Assembly: GCA_949286415.1 (NCBI GenBank)
Contig: CASEBV010000011.1
Span: 1-62,957, forward strand
DNA: 62,957 nucleotides
Source of the DNA: an uncultured Bacteroidales bacterium
GTDB lineage: Bacteria > Bacteroidota > Bacteroidia > Bacteroidales > UBA932
Reading direction: 5' to 3'
Positions 35,347 through 44,656 of the stretch are shown here, piece by piece; position 1 is the stretch's first letter, and every line of letters begins with the position of its first letter. The position numbers were made by a program, and so were the translations under genes. Below the pieces are notes generated by a model. That model was given only the letters and a program-made list of their open reading frames with translations. It was not told the DNA's origin and ran no database searches.

Positions 35347-38300
35347 TCAATTTATGTAATGTGCACTGAACCCCGATATAAGAGGCTCCGCAACGCAGTT
35401 GTCTATCACAAGTATGAGTTCATCGGCCGGAACCGGGTCAAACCGCACAATGCGCTTGTGTCCGATCGATGTGCCGCGGCATATGGTACGGCATTCTTCC
35501 CCGGTCCTCGCCTCTATGTGCCATGAGCGCACGCGTTCGCCCCCGCCGATATCCTCGGACAGAATGCAGCAGTCGACGACTGCCGGAGAACCGGAGCCGT
35601 TCCGGGACACTTTGCCATGGCTGCCATGGCTGCGGGAAGACAGAGACAGGACTGTTTCCCGTCCTTTCCCGCAAGTCACGGCCAGAGGCGAGCCATAGCG
35701 TCTTTCTATTTCTCTGCCCCATTCCTCCAGCCTCTCTGCATCCGTCTGGGGCAAGAGGCCGTCTGCGTCAGGAGTCAGCCCCACAATCAGAGTCGCATTG
35801 CGCCCTGCCGACCTTTCGTATATGTCCATCAGTTCATCCAGCGGATATACGGAGCCTTCGTCTCCGGGCTCCCAGAACCATTCGTGCCGTCCGTTCCAAC
35901 CCCGCAGCGGAGTGTCCGCCATCGCAGGGACCCAATATTTCCCGTCAGGATCCCCATGGGCAAGCAGTTCATTGTGGGCATCAGCCGACTCATTGCTTTT
36001 GTTATGGCTGAAGGGATAAGGGAAAGACGACCAGCAGGGATAGCCCACCGTCCCGGTCTCGGAGCCTCCCCAGCGGACATCCGCCCTGTTGACATTGTGG
36101 TAAAACAGGCATTCCGGCTGGTACTCCGCCACTATCGGCTCTACATCCGGGCCGAGGCCCTCCGGATCATCGGCGCCTCCGTCAAACCATATCATGAACA
36201 GGTCCCCGTACTTCGTGCAGAGTTCCGTCACCATCCTCTCGCAATACCGCCTGTACCATTGCTGTCTGCCCGCGGCAAACTCGCCGTCGCCTTCAGCCTT
36301 GAAATTATGGATTCCGAGCAGCGAATTCCACCTTATTCCGACATAGAGGCCAGGCTTGAGGCCATACTTGCGGCAGGAGCGGACAAAGTCCCGCACAATG
36401 TCACCCTTTCCGTTCTTCCACTTGAGGGCTTTCATGCAATACGGATTGACATCGCTCTGCCAGAGGCCGAACCCGGTCTCATGCGTAGCTGTCAGCAGGG
36501 CGAACTTTGCTCCGGCAGCCTTGGCCGAGCATATCCACTGGTCAGTGTCGAGATGTTCGGGAAAGAAGATGTTGTAGTCTTCCACAGGATTGATCCTGTT
36601 GCTCCCCTGGCTGTATTTTTTCCCGTCAAAGACATGGAGGTCATAATGGAAAATCACCCCAATCTCAGCATCATGCCATGCAAGCTGGGATGCGGAAGGC
36701 CGTGGCAATGACTCCGGAGCAGCGACAGAACAGTACAGTCCCTCAGACGGAAGTTCAGCACCGTCAGGAGAATATACGGACATCCCGAGCAGGCCTCCGT
36801 TGTGGTCAAAATATTTCACCGTGATTTCGTGAAGCCCCTTGCGCAAGGCCTTCTGTGCCGTAATTTCTATCGGAGTATGGCCCCCGTCATTGTCTATTAC
36901 CAAGTCGCCGTCAAGATACAGCAGGCTGCCGTCATCCGACAGCAGCCGGAATGTATAGATGCCGTCCTCGGGGACATTGACATAGCCCGAAAGTACAAGG
37001 CCGATATTGCCTTCAACCCCTTCAGGAATGGATATATCCGCTACCCTGTATGTACCTCTGTAAGGAGCAGATTCTATCTCCCGGCATGACTCGCCCGGAT
37101 AGTCATACCACACTGCATTCAGTCCGTCGGCAAGGAACCCCCCGGCCGAATCTTCCGGCACTGCTTCCGCCCAGTCCTGACGGACAAATTGCGTCCTGTA
37201 TATTTCCCCCTGCCTGCCTCCCATGCCGAAGAGCCTCAGGGTAAAATCCGTATCCGAAGTGACCTGTACGGGAGCCGTATATTCGTCCGAAGTCATGTCA
37301 GGGATGCTCCCGTCTGTCGTATAGAAGACTCTTGCTCCTGGTACAATATCTGTCACCTTCAGAGAAGCCGAATCAACGAATGCATTTATGTCATGGAAGC
37401 CTCCGATGTCAGGCATCCTGTATCCGACGCCAAGCCTGTCCAGAATGCCATAATGTTTCTGAAGGCGGGCTTCAAAGTCCGTCCTTGACCTGACTTCCGG
37501 AGAAGACCAGCACAGTTCGCTGACAGCCAGCAGCCCCGGGAAGAATTTATAGAGCATTCTGCCGCGCGAGGGCACCTGCTCCGACCACACATTCGCCTGA
37601 AATCCCTTGACCGAGTCCATGCTGTCGCCGAAAAGTTCATCCATCGTCCGGTCATAATCATAAATGTTCCCGAGTGATTTGCTGTCTTCCGGATAACTCA
37701 AATAGAACACGGCATTCGGACAGGCGATGATTTCAGTCCCTGCCGCGGCGGCCTCAACCACCGGCCCGGGAGTCCATCCCTGCCACCACATCACGGTGGA
37801 TGTCCCGGAGAGTCCGCCCCCGATTATTTCATCCCAGCCGATGAGTTTCCGTCCGTTCGCCGTAAAGAAATCCTCCATCTCCCCGATAAACCAGGACTGG
37901 AGAGCCGCCGGAGAGTCAAGGCTTTCATCCGACATTCTCTTCTGACAGTCGGGGCAGGAAGTCCAGTTGGACATGTCCACCTCATCCCCGCCTATATGCA
38001 CATATTCATATGGGAAAAGCTCAAAAATCTCCGAATAGACATTCCTGCAAAATTCCAGCACTCCGTCTTTCCCGGGGCACATCGGGCAGGAAAAAAGTTT
38101 TCCCCAGGACAAGTCCTCATCACATGCCAGCCACGGATAATTGGATATTGCCGCGAGCGAATGCCCGGGTACATCTATTTCCGGAATAATGTCAATGCCG
38201 CGCTCTGCAGCATACCGGACTATGTCCCGGATTTCTTCCTGAGTATAATATCCGCCGTAGAGAGTGTCACCTGCCTCAATCCTGAGCCTGTCCTGCGGTA

Positions 38301-39111
38301 TTTCAAAGTCACGGATCTGTTCTTTTTCCGCAAGAGACATACATTGTCTGTCATTCTTGTCAAAGTGACGCCAGGCTCCCTTTTCTGTCAGCAGCGGATA
38401 TTTTCTGATTTCTATCCTCCACCCCTGGTCGTCGGTCAGATGCCAGTGGAACTTGTTCAATTTGTACAACGCCATCAGGTCCAGCAGTTCCTTTACTTCC
38501 TGGGCAGTGAAGAAATGCCGCGCCACATCGAGCGTCACTCCCCTCCACCCGTATTCCGGAGCATCGGATATCGTGCAGCACGGTAGCAGGACTGTATCCC
38601 CGGAATCGGCTTTGGCTCTGTCCTTGCTGTCTCTGGATGCACTTTGGTCATCGGCAAGGAGAACCAGCTGGCGGAATGTCGCGATACCGTTTGCCAGTCC
38701 CCTGATGTCCGCTCCTGTTATGAGCACATTTCTCTCAGAGATTTCAAGGCTGTAGCTCTCCGGGCTGCCGATGTCATCTATTTTTAGAATGATTGCATTT
38801 TCGGGCATTTCACCTGCTGCCGACATGGCTGCCGGAAGAATCCCGATCCTGAGTCCGATGCCCGCTTCGCGCTTGAGAGACTGTACAATATATCGGGCAG
38901 CCGGATTTTCTTGATTTTCATTCAGATAAACAATAACTTCCGAATCCAGACGAAATGTCCCTGTACCCTGGACCGAAGACTGGGTTCGGGGTATGAGGTC
39001 AGGCCAGGAAGCGGACTGCTGCGCGTCTTTGGCTTGGATATCCGACGGCATAAAGGAGAAAATCACTGAACAAATGCCGGAGACAAGGATACTGAAGATG
39101 TGGCTTTTCAT
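35347..39111 (-). CDS. Multimodular GH20 hexosaminidase - PA14 - GH29 fucosidase
   Basis: This 1254-residue secreted enzyme has two catalytic parts. After a signal peptide and a GH20b domain (about 40-165), a GH20 barrel carries Asp376-Glu377 in HIGGDE. A chitobiase-C-like segment (about 580-650) and a PA14-type module (about 660-790, with DGSLLYLDGDLVID) follow. The C-terminal half is a GH29-type alpha-L-fucosidase barrel with a likely nucleophile Asp977 in WFDGG. One polypeptide could thus remove both fucose and N-acetylhexosamine from the same glycan. The co-transcribed sulfatase suggests sulfated, fucosylated mucin or milk-type glycans. Confidence 0.9.
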   Translation of the reverse strand: MKSHIFSILVSGICSVIFSFMPSDIQAKDAQQSASWPDLIPRTQSSVQGTGTFRLDSEVIVYLNENQENPAARYIVQSLKREAGIGLRIGILPAAMSAAGEMPENAIILKIDDIGSPESYSLEISERNVLITGADIRGLANGIATFRQLVLLADDQSASRDSKDRAKADSGDTVLLPCCTISDAPEYGWRGVTLDVARHFFTAQEVKELLDLMALYKLNKFHWHLTDDQGWRIEIRKYPLLTEKGAWRHFDKNDRQCMSLAEKEQIRDFEIPQDRLRIEAGDTLYGGYYTQEEIRDIVRYAAERGIDIIPEIDVPGHSLAAISNYPWLACDEDLSWGKLFSCPMCPGKDGVLEFCRNVYSEIFELFPYEYVHIGGDEVDMSNWTSCPDCQKRMSDESLDSPAALQSWFIGEMEDFFTANGRKLIGWDEIIGGGLSGTSTVMWWQGWTPGPVVEAAAAGTEIIACPNAVFYLSYPEDSKSLGNIYDYDRTMDELFGDSMDSVKGFQANVWSEQVPSRGRMLYKFFPGLLAVSELCWSSPEVRSRTDFEARLQKHYGILDRLGVGYRMPDIGGFHDINAFVDSASLKVTDIVPGARVFYTTDGSIPDMTSDEYTAPVQVTSDTDFTLRLFGMGGRQGEIYRTQFVRQDWAEAVPEDSAGGFLADGLNAVWYDYPGESCREIESAPYRGTYRVADISIPEGVEGNIGLVLSGYVNVPEDGIYTFRLLSDDGSLLYLDGDLVIDNDGGHTPIEITAQKALRKGLHEITVKYFDHNGGLLGMSVYSPDGAELPSEGLYCSVAAPESLPRPSASQLAWHDAEIGVIFHYDLHVFDGKKYSQGSNRINPVEDYNIFFPEHLDTDQWICSAKAAGAKFALLTATHETGFGLWQSDVNPYCMKALKWKNGKGDIVRDFVRSCRKYGLKPGLYVGIRWNSLLGIHNFKAEGDGEFAAGRQQWYRRYCERMVTELCTKYGDLFMIWFDGGADDPEGLGPDVEPIVAEYQPECLFYHNVNRADVRWGGSETGTVGYPCWSSFPYPFSHNKSNESADAHNELLAHGDPDGKYWVPAMADTPLRGWNGRHEWFWEPGDEGSVYPLDELMDIYERSAGRNATLIVGLTPDADGLLPQTDAERLEEWGREIERRYGSPLAVTCGKGRETVLSLSSRSHGSHGKVSRNGSGSPAVVDCCILSEDIGGGERVRSWHIEARTGEECRTICRGTSIGHKRIVRFDPVPADELILVIDNCVAEPLISGFSAHYIN

Positions 39112-39201
39112 AACTCTGAAATGACTGTCTTTGAGTTCAAGTGTTACGGAACAACTTTAAGCGGGTTACTGAGGCGCAACAGTATATGTGGCGTACAGCG
39201 A

Positions 39202-39209
39202 CAAATATA
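39202..39209 (-). promoter_or_regulatory. -7 box for the GH20-GH29/sulfatase operon
   Basis: TATATTTG on the minus strand, with an ATTG at 39231-39234 in the approximate -33 position (21-bp spacing). It leaves a leader of about 85 nt. Confidence 0.5.
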
Positions 39210-39336
39210 GGCATTTCATAGGATTTTCGGCAATGCTGACATTTACGATTGGCTTTGATTGGCTCTGACTAGTTACATTTTGACTGGCTGATGCAGATAA
39301 CACCGGAAAGAACTTGACGGCACGGTCATTCTGAAG

Positions 39337-39483
39337 CGCGCCCGGTGGAGACCAAAAATGCTGTCCATCGGGCGCGGTTTTGTGGGATTTTCGCGCCCGT
39401 CGGCATTTTCAAAATGCCATCGGCCACGCTTTTACGCGAAAATCACGGCCGTTGGACGCCATTTCACATATCCACCGGGCGCG
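39337..39483. repeat. Three-hairpin intergenic element, copy 2
   Basis: 147 bp with the same layout as copies 1 and 3. Hairpin A has 13-bp arms at 39337-39349 and 39364-39376. Hairpin B is centred on GGCATTTT/AAAATGCC (39402-39418). Hairpin C has arms at 39446-39456 and 39471-39481. Arm sequences differ from the other copies mainly in ways that keep pairing. It lies between tRNA-Met and the GH20-GH29 promoter. Confidence 0.85.
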
Positions 39484-39593
39484 ATTATGAAATCAATATG
39501 GATTTTCCGTTGATGCCATATCTGCTAACATGAATCAGTCTGCAATCCTGTCAAAGCCATACCGTCACTGCTTCAACAGACACCGTCATATAC

Positions 39594-39625
39594 TAAAAAA
39601 GCAGTCAGATTTTCATCTAACTGCT
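39594..39625 (-). terminator. tRNA-Met terminator
   Basis: An 11-bp hairpin (arms 39600-39610 and 39615-39625, one G-U pair on the minus strand, loop GAAA) is followed by a T-run, 33 nt downstream of the tRNA 3' end. Confidence 0.8.
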
Positions 39626-39657
39626 TGATTCACAAAGACTTTTGAAAGCCATTTCCG

Positions 39658-39732
39658 TGGTCCCGACAGGGCTTGAACCTGTGACCCCCTGATTATGAGT
39701 CAGGTGCTACTAACCAACTGAGCTACGAGACC
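39658..39732 (-). tRNA. tRNA-Met (anticodon CAU), elongator type
   Basis: The 75-nt cloverleaf has acceptor stem GGTCTCG/CGGGACC, D-arm GCTCAGTTGGTTAG, and anticodon loop CTCATAA (anticodon at 39695-39697). The GGTCACAGGTTC variable/T-arm segment resembles elongator tRNA-Met. The first base pair is matched, unlike initiator tRNA. CCA is not encoded. A tRNA-Ile with a modified C34 cannot be fully excluded from sequence alone. Confidence 0.92.
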
Positions 39733-39740
39733 ATATACTC

Positions 39741-39973
39741 GTTTAATTTATGACGATAACTGCGTTGGTCGGCGATTCGTCGGGCGGTCATTACCACAAG
39801 GTAACTCCCTCCTTCCGCTCTTGTCCGCCTTGTTCTCGCACAAATTAAACTTCGTCTATAACGTGTCAATTTATGACGACAACTGCGTTGGTCGGCGATT
39901 CGTCGGGCGGTCATTACCACAAGGTAACTCCCTTCCTCCGCTCTTGCCCGCCTTGTTCTCGCACAAATTAAAC
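39741..39973. repeat. Two tandem copies of a 106-bp MITE-like repeat
   Basis: Nearly identical 106-bp segments lie at 39745-39850 and 39868-39973 (period 123). The first copy is bounded by a short inverted repeat GTTTAATTT...AAATTAAAC, and the second has a degraded left end. Each copy can form an internal hairpin centred on TTACC-ACAA-GGTAA. They carry no credible gene. They lie 8 bp upstream of the tRNA-Met 5' end, so tRNA-Met transcription must begin inside or beyond them. No transposase is nearby. Confidence 0.75.
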
Positions 39974-39993
39974 GGCGTATTCTAAAGAACTTT

Positions 39994-40036
39994 ATTTGTC
40001 ATTCCCGTCCGGAACAAACCGGACAGGAATGCAAAT
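39994..40036. terminator. Strong hairpin downstream of the str operon
   Basis: An interrupted inverted repeat, ATTTG-ATTCC-GTCCGG with its complement (39994-40012 and 40019-40036), lies 120 bp past rpsJ. Two imperfect 15-bp repeats with ATTTTCTCC and a further 12-bp inverted repeat occupy 40072-40140. Together they probably end str-operon transcription. Confidence 0.55.
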
Positions 40037-40155
40037 ATAGAAATAATTTTCGATTCAATGAAATCTATCTGCCATTTCAGAAAATTCTATCAGGAGAAAA
40101 TCCTATCGGGAGAAAATACCCGCCGCCTGAAATGACAGACTCTGAAATCGAAAAC

Positions 40156-40461
40156 TCAGACTTTGATTTCAACCTCTACTCCGCTCGGAAGCTCCAGTTT
40201 CATCAGGGCATCAACGGTCTTCTGTGTAGACTCGTAGATGTCAAGAAGACGGCAGTATGAGTTGAGCTCGAACTGCTCGCGGGACTTCTTGTTGACGAAG
40301 GTTGAGCGGTTGACAGTGAAAATCTTCTTGTCGGTAGGGAGCGGAATAGGTCCGTTCACGCGGGCACCGGTAGAAGATACTGTATCAACGATCTTCTTGG
40401 CTGACTTGTCAACCAGCGCATGATCGAATGATTTGAGTTTTATTCTGATTTTCTGGCTCAT
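40156..40461 (-). CDS. rpsJ: 30S ribosomal protein S10
   Basis: This is a 101-residue S10, complete, with [17 protein letters not shown] at the N-terminus and [20 protein letters not shown] near the C-terminus. It follows fusA with a 34-bp gap. In related Bacteroidales rpsJ leads into rplC and the S10 operon, but here the cluster stops after it. Confidence 0.98.
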   Translation of the reverse strand: MSQKIRIKLKSFDHALVDKSAKKIVDTVSSTGARVNGPIPLPTDKKIFTVNRSTFVNKKSREQFELNSYCRLLDIYESTQKTVDALMKLELPSGVEVEIKV

Positions 40462-40495
40462 ATCAATAATTTATATTCCGATTATACATTCCCTG

Positions 40496-42610
40496 TTATT
40501 CGTCTTCGTCAACATTCTTGTAGCCGCTCTTCTCGATGACCTCTTTTGCAAGGTTGGCCGGAACTTCAGCGTAATGGTCGAATGTCATTGTGCTGGTTGC
40601 ACGGCCGGAAGAAATGGTTCTGAGGATGGTGACATATCCGAACTGCTCTGCGAGCGGAACGAATGCCTTCACGATTCTGGCTCCGCCGGCTGCAGAATCC
40701 ATCGCGTTGATCTGTCCCCTGCGGCGGTTGAGGTCTCCGACGATGTCTCCCATATAGTCCTCAGGAGTTACGACTTCAAGGGCCATGATAGGCTCAAGGA
40801 GAACCGGCTTTGCCTTAGGGCAGGCGTGACGGAATGCCTGACGGGCGCAGATTTCGAATGAAAGCTGGTCTGAATCGACAGGGTGGAATGAACCGTCTTT
40901 AAGGGTCACTTTCAGAGACTGGACCTCATAGCCGGCAAGGACACCGTTGGCCATGGCTGACTTGAAGCCTTTCTCGACTGAAGGAATGAACTCCTTAGGA
41001 ACGTTACCGCCTTTGACTTCATCGATGAACTGGAGTCCTGTGACGCCTTCGTCTGCCGGTCCGATTTCAACGATGATGTCTGCGAACTTACCGCGGCCTC
41101 CGGTCTGCTTCTTGAAGACTTCACGGTGCTGTACAGTACCTGTGATTGCCTCCTTGTAGTTGACCTGAGGTGCACCCTGGTTGATCTCGACACCGAACTC
41201 GCGGCGGAGACGGTCTACGATGATGTCCAGGTGAAGCTCACCCATACCGCTGATGACGGTCTGGCCTGTCTCGTGGTCGGTCTTGACGGTGAATGTAGGG
41301 TCCTCTTCCGCAAGCTTTGCAAGAGCGAGGCCGAGCTTGTCAAGGTCCTTCTGGGTCTTCGGCTCCACTGCAAGTCCGATGACAGGATCAGGGAATTCCA
41401 TAGACTCAAGGGTAACAGGGCTGCTTTCCACGCAGATTGTATCTCCTGTGCGGAGGTCCTTGAATCCGACTGCGGCGCAGATGTCTCCGGCCTCGACGAA
41501 TTCTATAGGGTTCTGCTTGTTGGAATGCATCTGATAAAGCCTTGCCACACGCTCTTTCTTGTCGGAACGGGTATTGAGCACATATGAACCTGCATCCAGA
41601 CGGCCTGAATAAGCCCTGAGGAATGCAAGACGGCCTACGAACGGGTCTGTAGCAATCTTGAACACGAGTGCACAGAACGGCTCCTTGGCATCAGGCCTGC
41701 GCTCAACTTCCTCGCCTGTCCTCGGGTCAGTGCCTTTTACGGCTCCCTTGTCAAGCGGAGACGGGAGATAACGCATCACTGCATCAAGAAGGAACTGCAC
41801 GCCTTTGTTCTTGAATGAAGAACCGCAGCATGCCGGAACTATCGACATGTCAATGGTAGCCTTTCTGAGGGCTGCTATGATTTCATCCTCCGAAATGGAA
41901 TCCGGATCCTCAAAGAATTTCTCCATGAGGGACTCGTCATATTCTGCAGCGGCCTCAACGAGCTTCTCTCTCCAAGTGGCCACTTCGTCTGCCATCTCGG
42001 CAGGAACATCAGTGACCTTGTAGTTTACAAGCTCTTCGCCATTGTCATAGATGATGGCTTTGTTTGCGATGAGGTCAACAATGCCCTGGAACTTGTCCTC
42101 TGCTCCGATAGGGAGACAGATAGGAACCGCACGCGCGCCGAGCTTTTCCTTGATTTCCTCAACCACTGCGAGGAAGTCAGCTCCTACACGGTCCATCTTG
42201 TTGACATACGCAATCTTCGGAACTCCGTACTTGTCAGCCTGACGCCATACGGTCTCAGACTGAGGCTGCACGCGGCCCACAGCACAGAAAGTTGCGACTG
42301 TACCGTCAAGCACACGCAGTGAACGCTCAACCTCCACGGTGAAGTCCACGTGGCCCGGAGTATCAATCAGGTTGATCTGATAAGTATCCCCTTTGTAATG
42401 CCAGAATGCAGTAGTCGCAGCTGAAGTGATGGTGATGCCGCGCTCCTGCTCCTGAACCATCCAGTCCATTGTGGCAGCTCCCTCATGCACCTCTCCTATC
42501 TTGTGGGTTTTACCCGTGTAGTAGAGGATACGCTCTGAAGTAGTTGTCTTTCCGGCATCGATGTGAGCCATGATGCCGATGTTTCTGGTGAATTTAAGAT
42601 CTCTTGCCAT
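40496..42610 (-). CDS. fusA: Translation elongation factor G
   Basis: This 704-residue GTPase drives ribosome translocation and recycling. The P-loop is in AHIDAGKTT near residue 17, with DTPGHVDF and NKMD further on, and domains II-V complete to the C-terminus. ATG 42610 gives the family start [10 protein letters not shown]; a TTG three codons upstream is not needed. It is third in the str cluster after rpsL and rpsG. Confidence 0.98.
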   Translation of the reverse strand: MARDLKFTRNIGIMAHIDAGKTTTSERILYYTGKTHKIGEVHEGAATMDWMVQEQERGITITSAATTAFWHYKGDTYQINLIDTPGHVDFTVEVERSLRVLDGTVATFCAVGRVQPQSETVWRQADKYGVPKIAYVNKMDRVGADFLAVVEEIKEKLGARAVPICLPIGAEDKFQGIVDLIANKAIIYDNGEELVNYKVTDVPAEMADEVATWREKLVEAAAEYDESLMEKFFEDPDSISEDEIIAALRKATIDMSIVPACCGSSFKNKGVQFLLDAVMRYLPSPLDKGAVKGTDPRTGEEVERRPDAKEPFCALVFKIATDPFVGRLAFLRAYSGRLDAGSYVLNTRSDKKERVARLYQMHSNKQNPIEFVEAGDICAAVGFKDLRTGDTICVESSPVTLESMEFPDPVIGLAVEPKTQKDLDKLGLALAKLAEEDPTFTVKTDHETGQTVISGMGELHLDIIVDRLRREFGVEINQGAPQVNYKEAITGTVQHREVFKKQTGGRGKFADIIVEIGPADEGVTGLQFIDEVKGGNVPKEFIPSVEKGFKSAMANGVLAGYEVQSLKVTLKDGSFHPVDSDQLSFEICARQAFRHACPKAKPVLLEPIMALEVVTPEDYMGDIVGDLNRRRGQINAMDSAAGGARIVKAFVPLAEQFGYVTILRTISSGRATSTMTFDHYAEVPANLAKEVIEKSGYKNVDEDE

Positions 42611-42633
42611 GTTCGTCAAATCTTGTTAGGGGA

Positions 42634-43110
42634 TTAGAAACGGAAGTGTGCAAATGCCTTGTTTGCTTCCGCCATCCTGTGCATATCCTCCTTTCTCTTG
42701 TAGGCCGCACCTTCACAGTTGTAAGCGGCGATTATCTCTGCACAGAGTTTTTCTGCCATCGAGTGGCCGGAACGCTTGCGGGCGAATACTATCATATTCT
42801 TCATGGAAAGCGATATCTTCCTTTCCGGACGCACCTCGGTAGGCACCTGGAAGTTGGCTCCGCCGATTCTGCGGCTCTTCACTTCAACCTGAGGAGTGAT
42901 GTTCTCAAGAGCCTTCCTCCATATATCAAGAGGAGCCTTGTCAGAATCTTTCATCTTCTCGCCTACCATGTCAATGGCATCGTAAAAAATAGAATACGCG
43001 ATACTCTTCTTACCCTGCAACATAAGATTGTTCACGAAACGTGTTACCATCACATCGTGAAACTTGGGATCAGGAAGTAGAATCCTCTTCTTAGGCTTCG
43101 ATTTTCTCAT
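42634..43110 (-). CDS. rpsG: 30S ribosomal protein S7
   Basis: This 158-residue S7 is complete, with the basic N-terminus MRKSKPKKR and the conserved [18 protein letters not shown] block near residue 80. It sits between rpsL (36 bp) and fusA (23 bp). Nothing unusual is seen. Confidence 0.98.
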   Translation of the reverse strand: MRKSKPKKRILLPDPKFHDVMVTRFVNNLMLQGKKSIAYSIFYDAIDMVGEKMKDSDKAPLDIWRKALENITPQVEVKSRRIGGANFQVPTEVRPERKISLSMKNMIVFARKRSGHSMAEKLCAEIIAAYNCEGAAYKRKEDMHRMAEANKAFAHFRF

Positions 43111-43146
43111 TGTTGTGAAAAATTAAAAAAGGTGAACTGTTTAAGA

Positions 43147-43530
43147 TTACTTCTTAGATTTCTTCGGTCTCTTGGCACCGTAGAGGGAGCGGGACTGTGT
43201 CCTGCCGTCTACGCCTGCCGTATCCAAAGCTCCTCTAAGGATGTGGTAACGCACTCCCGGAAGGTCCTTCACACGACCGCCCCTTACGAGCACGATTGAG
43301 TGCTCCTGGAGGTTGTGGCCCTCGCCAGGAATGTATGCATTGACCTCCTTTGAGTTGGTAAGACGTACACGGGCAACCTTACGCATTGCTGAGTTAGGTT
43401 TCTTAGGTGTGGTTGTGTACACACGCACGCATACGCCCCTTCTCTGAGGGCAAGCATCCAACGCGCGGGATTTGCTCTTCTCGACGATAACCTCGCGCCC
43501 TTTGCGAACTAATTGCTGAATTGTAGGCAT
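43147..43530 (-). CDS. rpsL: 30S ribosomal protein S12
   Basis: This 127-residue S12 is the first gene of the str operon. The streptomycin-site lysines are wild type in TTTPKKPNS and [13 protein letters not shown], so a sensitive-type ribosome is predicted. Transcription begins after TATCTTTG at 43583-43590 with a 5' hairpin. Confidence 0.98.
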   Translation of the reverse strand: MPTIQQLVRKGREVIVEKSKSRALDACPQRRGVCVRVYTTTPKKPNSAMRKVARVRLTNSKEVNAYIPGEGHNLQEHSIVLVRGGRVKDLPGVRYHILRGALDTAGVDGRTQSRSLYGAKRPKKSKK

Positions 43531-43562
43531 AAATGATTGTAAATCTATAATTTATGTTTCCT

Positions 43563-43590
43563 CCCCATACATTATGGGGGTGCAAAGATA
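43563..43590 (-). promoter_or_regulatory. rpsL -7 box and 5'-terminal hairpin
   Basis: TATCTTTG (43583-43590) is followed at the transcript start by a 7-bp hairpin CCCCATA/TATGGGG (43563-43569, 43573-43579) with a 3-nt loop. The -33 element is not a clean TTTG. The arrangement parallels that of rplM. Confidence 0.6.
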
Positions 43591-43677
43591 ATCATAATAT
43601 TTTAAATGCCAATAGGATGGGATAAATAATCTTAACAAAGAAATCCACAGAAATTTTCAACCGGCCGTTTATTTGGT

Positions 43678-43685
43678 TATTTTTG
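43678..43685 (+). promoter_or_regulatory. -7 box of the DUF3298 gene
   Basis: TATTTTTG lies 19 bp before the ATG. A TTTG partner at the usual distance is absent (TTTTC instead). Confidence 0.45.
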
Positions 43686-43704
43686 CAAATAAAATTCTTA
43701 TACA

Positions 43705-44466
43705 ATGAAAAATTTATCATTTATCTCTGCAATGCTGTGTGTGGCAGCATTGTCAGCCTCCTGCTGCGGACAGACAGAAATTGAAACGACGACTGTCGGA
43801 CTGTCGGAGGAAATTGCCCTGACGGAAGGACGTGACAACAGACTCTCAGTGGAAATTTCAGCCGAGTATCCTGTCTTCAAAACAGAGAATGAAGCGGGAA
43901 AGACAATTTCTTCTGAAATAACAGAAGCCCTTTTCGGTGAAGAATACATGTCCATGGACCCTGAGGCAGCCGCCCTTGCCTACAAGGACGCACTGGCACA
44001 GGAATACAGGGAAGAGAATCTGCCGATGCTTGAGGAAGAAGGACTGGAAAACAGCGCCTCTCTGAACTGGTCTGACCTTGTATCCGGCTCAATCGAAGGC
44101 CAGAAAGACAACATTCTCTCATATGTCGTGGAGCATCACGCCTTCAGAGGCGGCGCACACGGCATGACGGCTGTGACCGCATATAACTTTGACACCAAAA
44201 GCGGAAAAGAAATCCAGGAAACCGACTTCTTCAAGAATGGCTATGAAGAAAAGCTAACCAAGCTTCTCACCGCCCGCCTGCCTGAAGCTGTCGGAGGTCC
44301 TGAAAATATGGAGATGCTGTTCATCCAGGAAGTTGAGCCGAACGACAACTTCTATATCACAGAAGACGGCGTCACCTTTATATACAATCATTATGAGATA
44401 GCTCCGTATGCGATGGGCATCATCAAGATAACCATTCCATGGAATGAAATCGAGGGTCTTTATTGA
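43705..44466 (+). CDS. DUF3298 (RsiV-like) lipoprotein
   Basis: This 253-residue protein has a lipoprotein signal peptide (SASCCG) followed by a PdaC/DUF4163-like region and a C-terminal DUF3298 domain, recognised by HHAFRGGAHG, YNFDTKSGKEI and FIYNHYEIAPYAMG. RsiV anti-sigma factors share the last two domains and bind lysozyme. Here the cytoplasmic anti-sigma part is absent, so this is a free envelope lipoprotein. Function is unknown. A perfect 16-bp hairpin lies 18 bp after the stop. Confidence 0.85.
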   Translation: MKNLSFISAMLCVAALSASCCGQTEIETTTVGLSEEIALTEGRDNRLSVEISAEYPVFKTENEAGKTISSEITEALFGEEYMSMDPEAAALAYKDALAQEYREENLPMLEEEGLENSASLNWSDLVSGSIEGQKDNILSYVVEHHAFRGGAHGMTAVTAYNFDTKSGKEIQETDFFKNGYEEKLTKLLTARLPEAVGGPENMEMLFIQEVEPNDNFYITEDGVTFIYNHYEIAPYAMGIIKITIPWNEIEGLY

Positions 44467-44483
44467 TCCGACATTTATTTGTG

Positions 44484-44529
44484 CATCGCGCCCGTTGGAC
44501 AGCATTTTACGGCTCCAACGGGCGCGATG
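44484..44529. repeat. Single-hairpin member of the intergenic element family
   Basis: A perfect 16-bp inverted repeat (arms 44484-44499 and 44514-44529) with a 14-nt loop. In reverse complement it equals hairpin A of the three-hairpin elements, including the loop TAAAATGCTG. It lies just after the DUF3298 stop and may terminate transcription, although a T-run is lacking. Confidence 0.8.
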
Positions 44530-44605
44530 AAAATATTGTCCAATCCCTTTCCGTCTATAATGATCGTAGCTTTTGCGAAATTTCGAAACAATTTACAACT
44601 TTGCG

Positions 44606-44613
44606 TATATTTG
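44606..44613 (+). promoter_or_regulatory. -7 box of the DPP IV gene
   Basis: TATATTTG lies 43 bp before the ATG. TTCG at 44582-44585 is a poor -33 match with 20-bp spacing. Confidence 0.5.
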
Positions 44614-44656
44614 ATGCAGACAAGTGATTTATTGAAATAACAACCATATCCACGGA

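Noticed and set aside
39723..39920. A 65-codon frame through the 106-bp repeats
   Set aside because: The repeated peptide simply mirrors the DNA repeat, the frame also runs into tRNA-Met, and there is no start signal.
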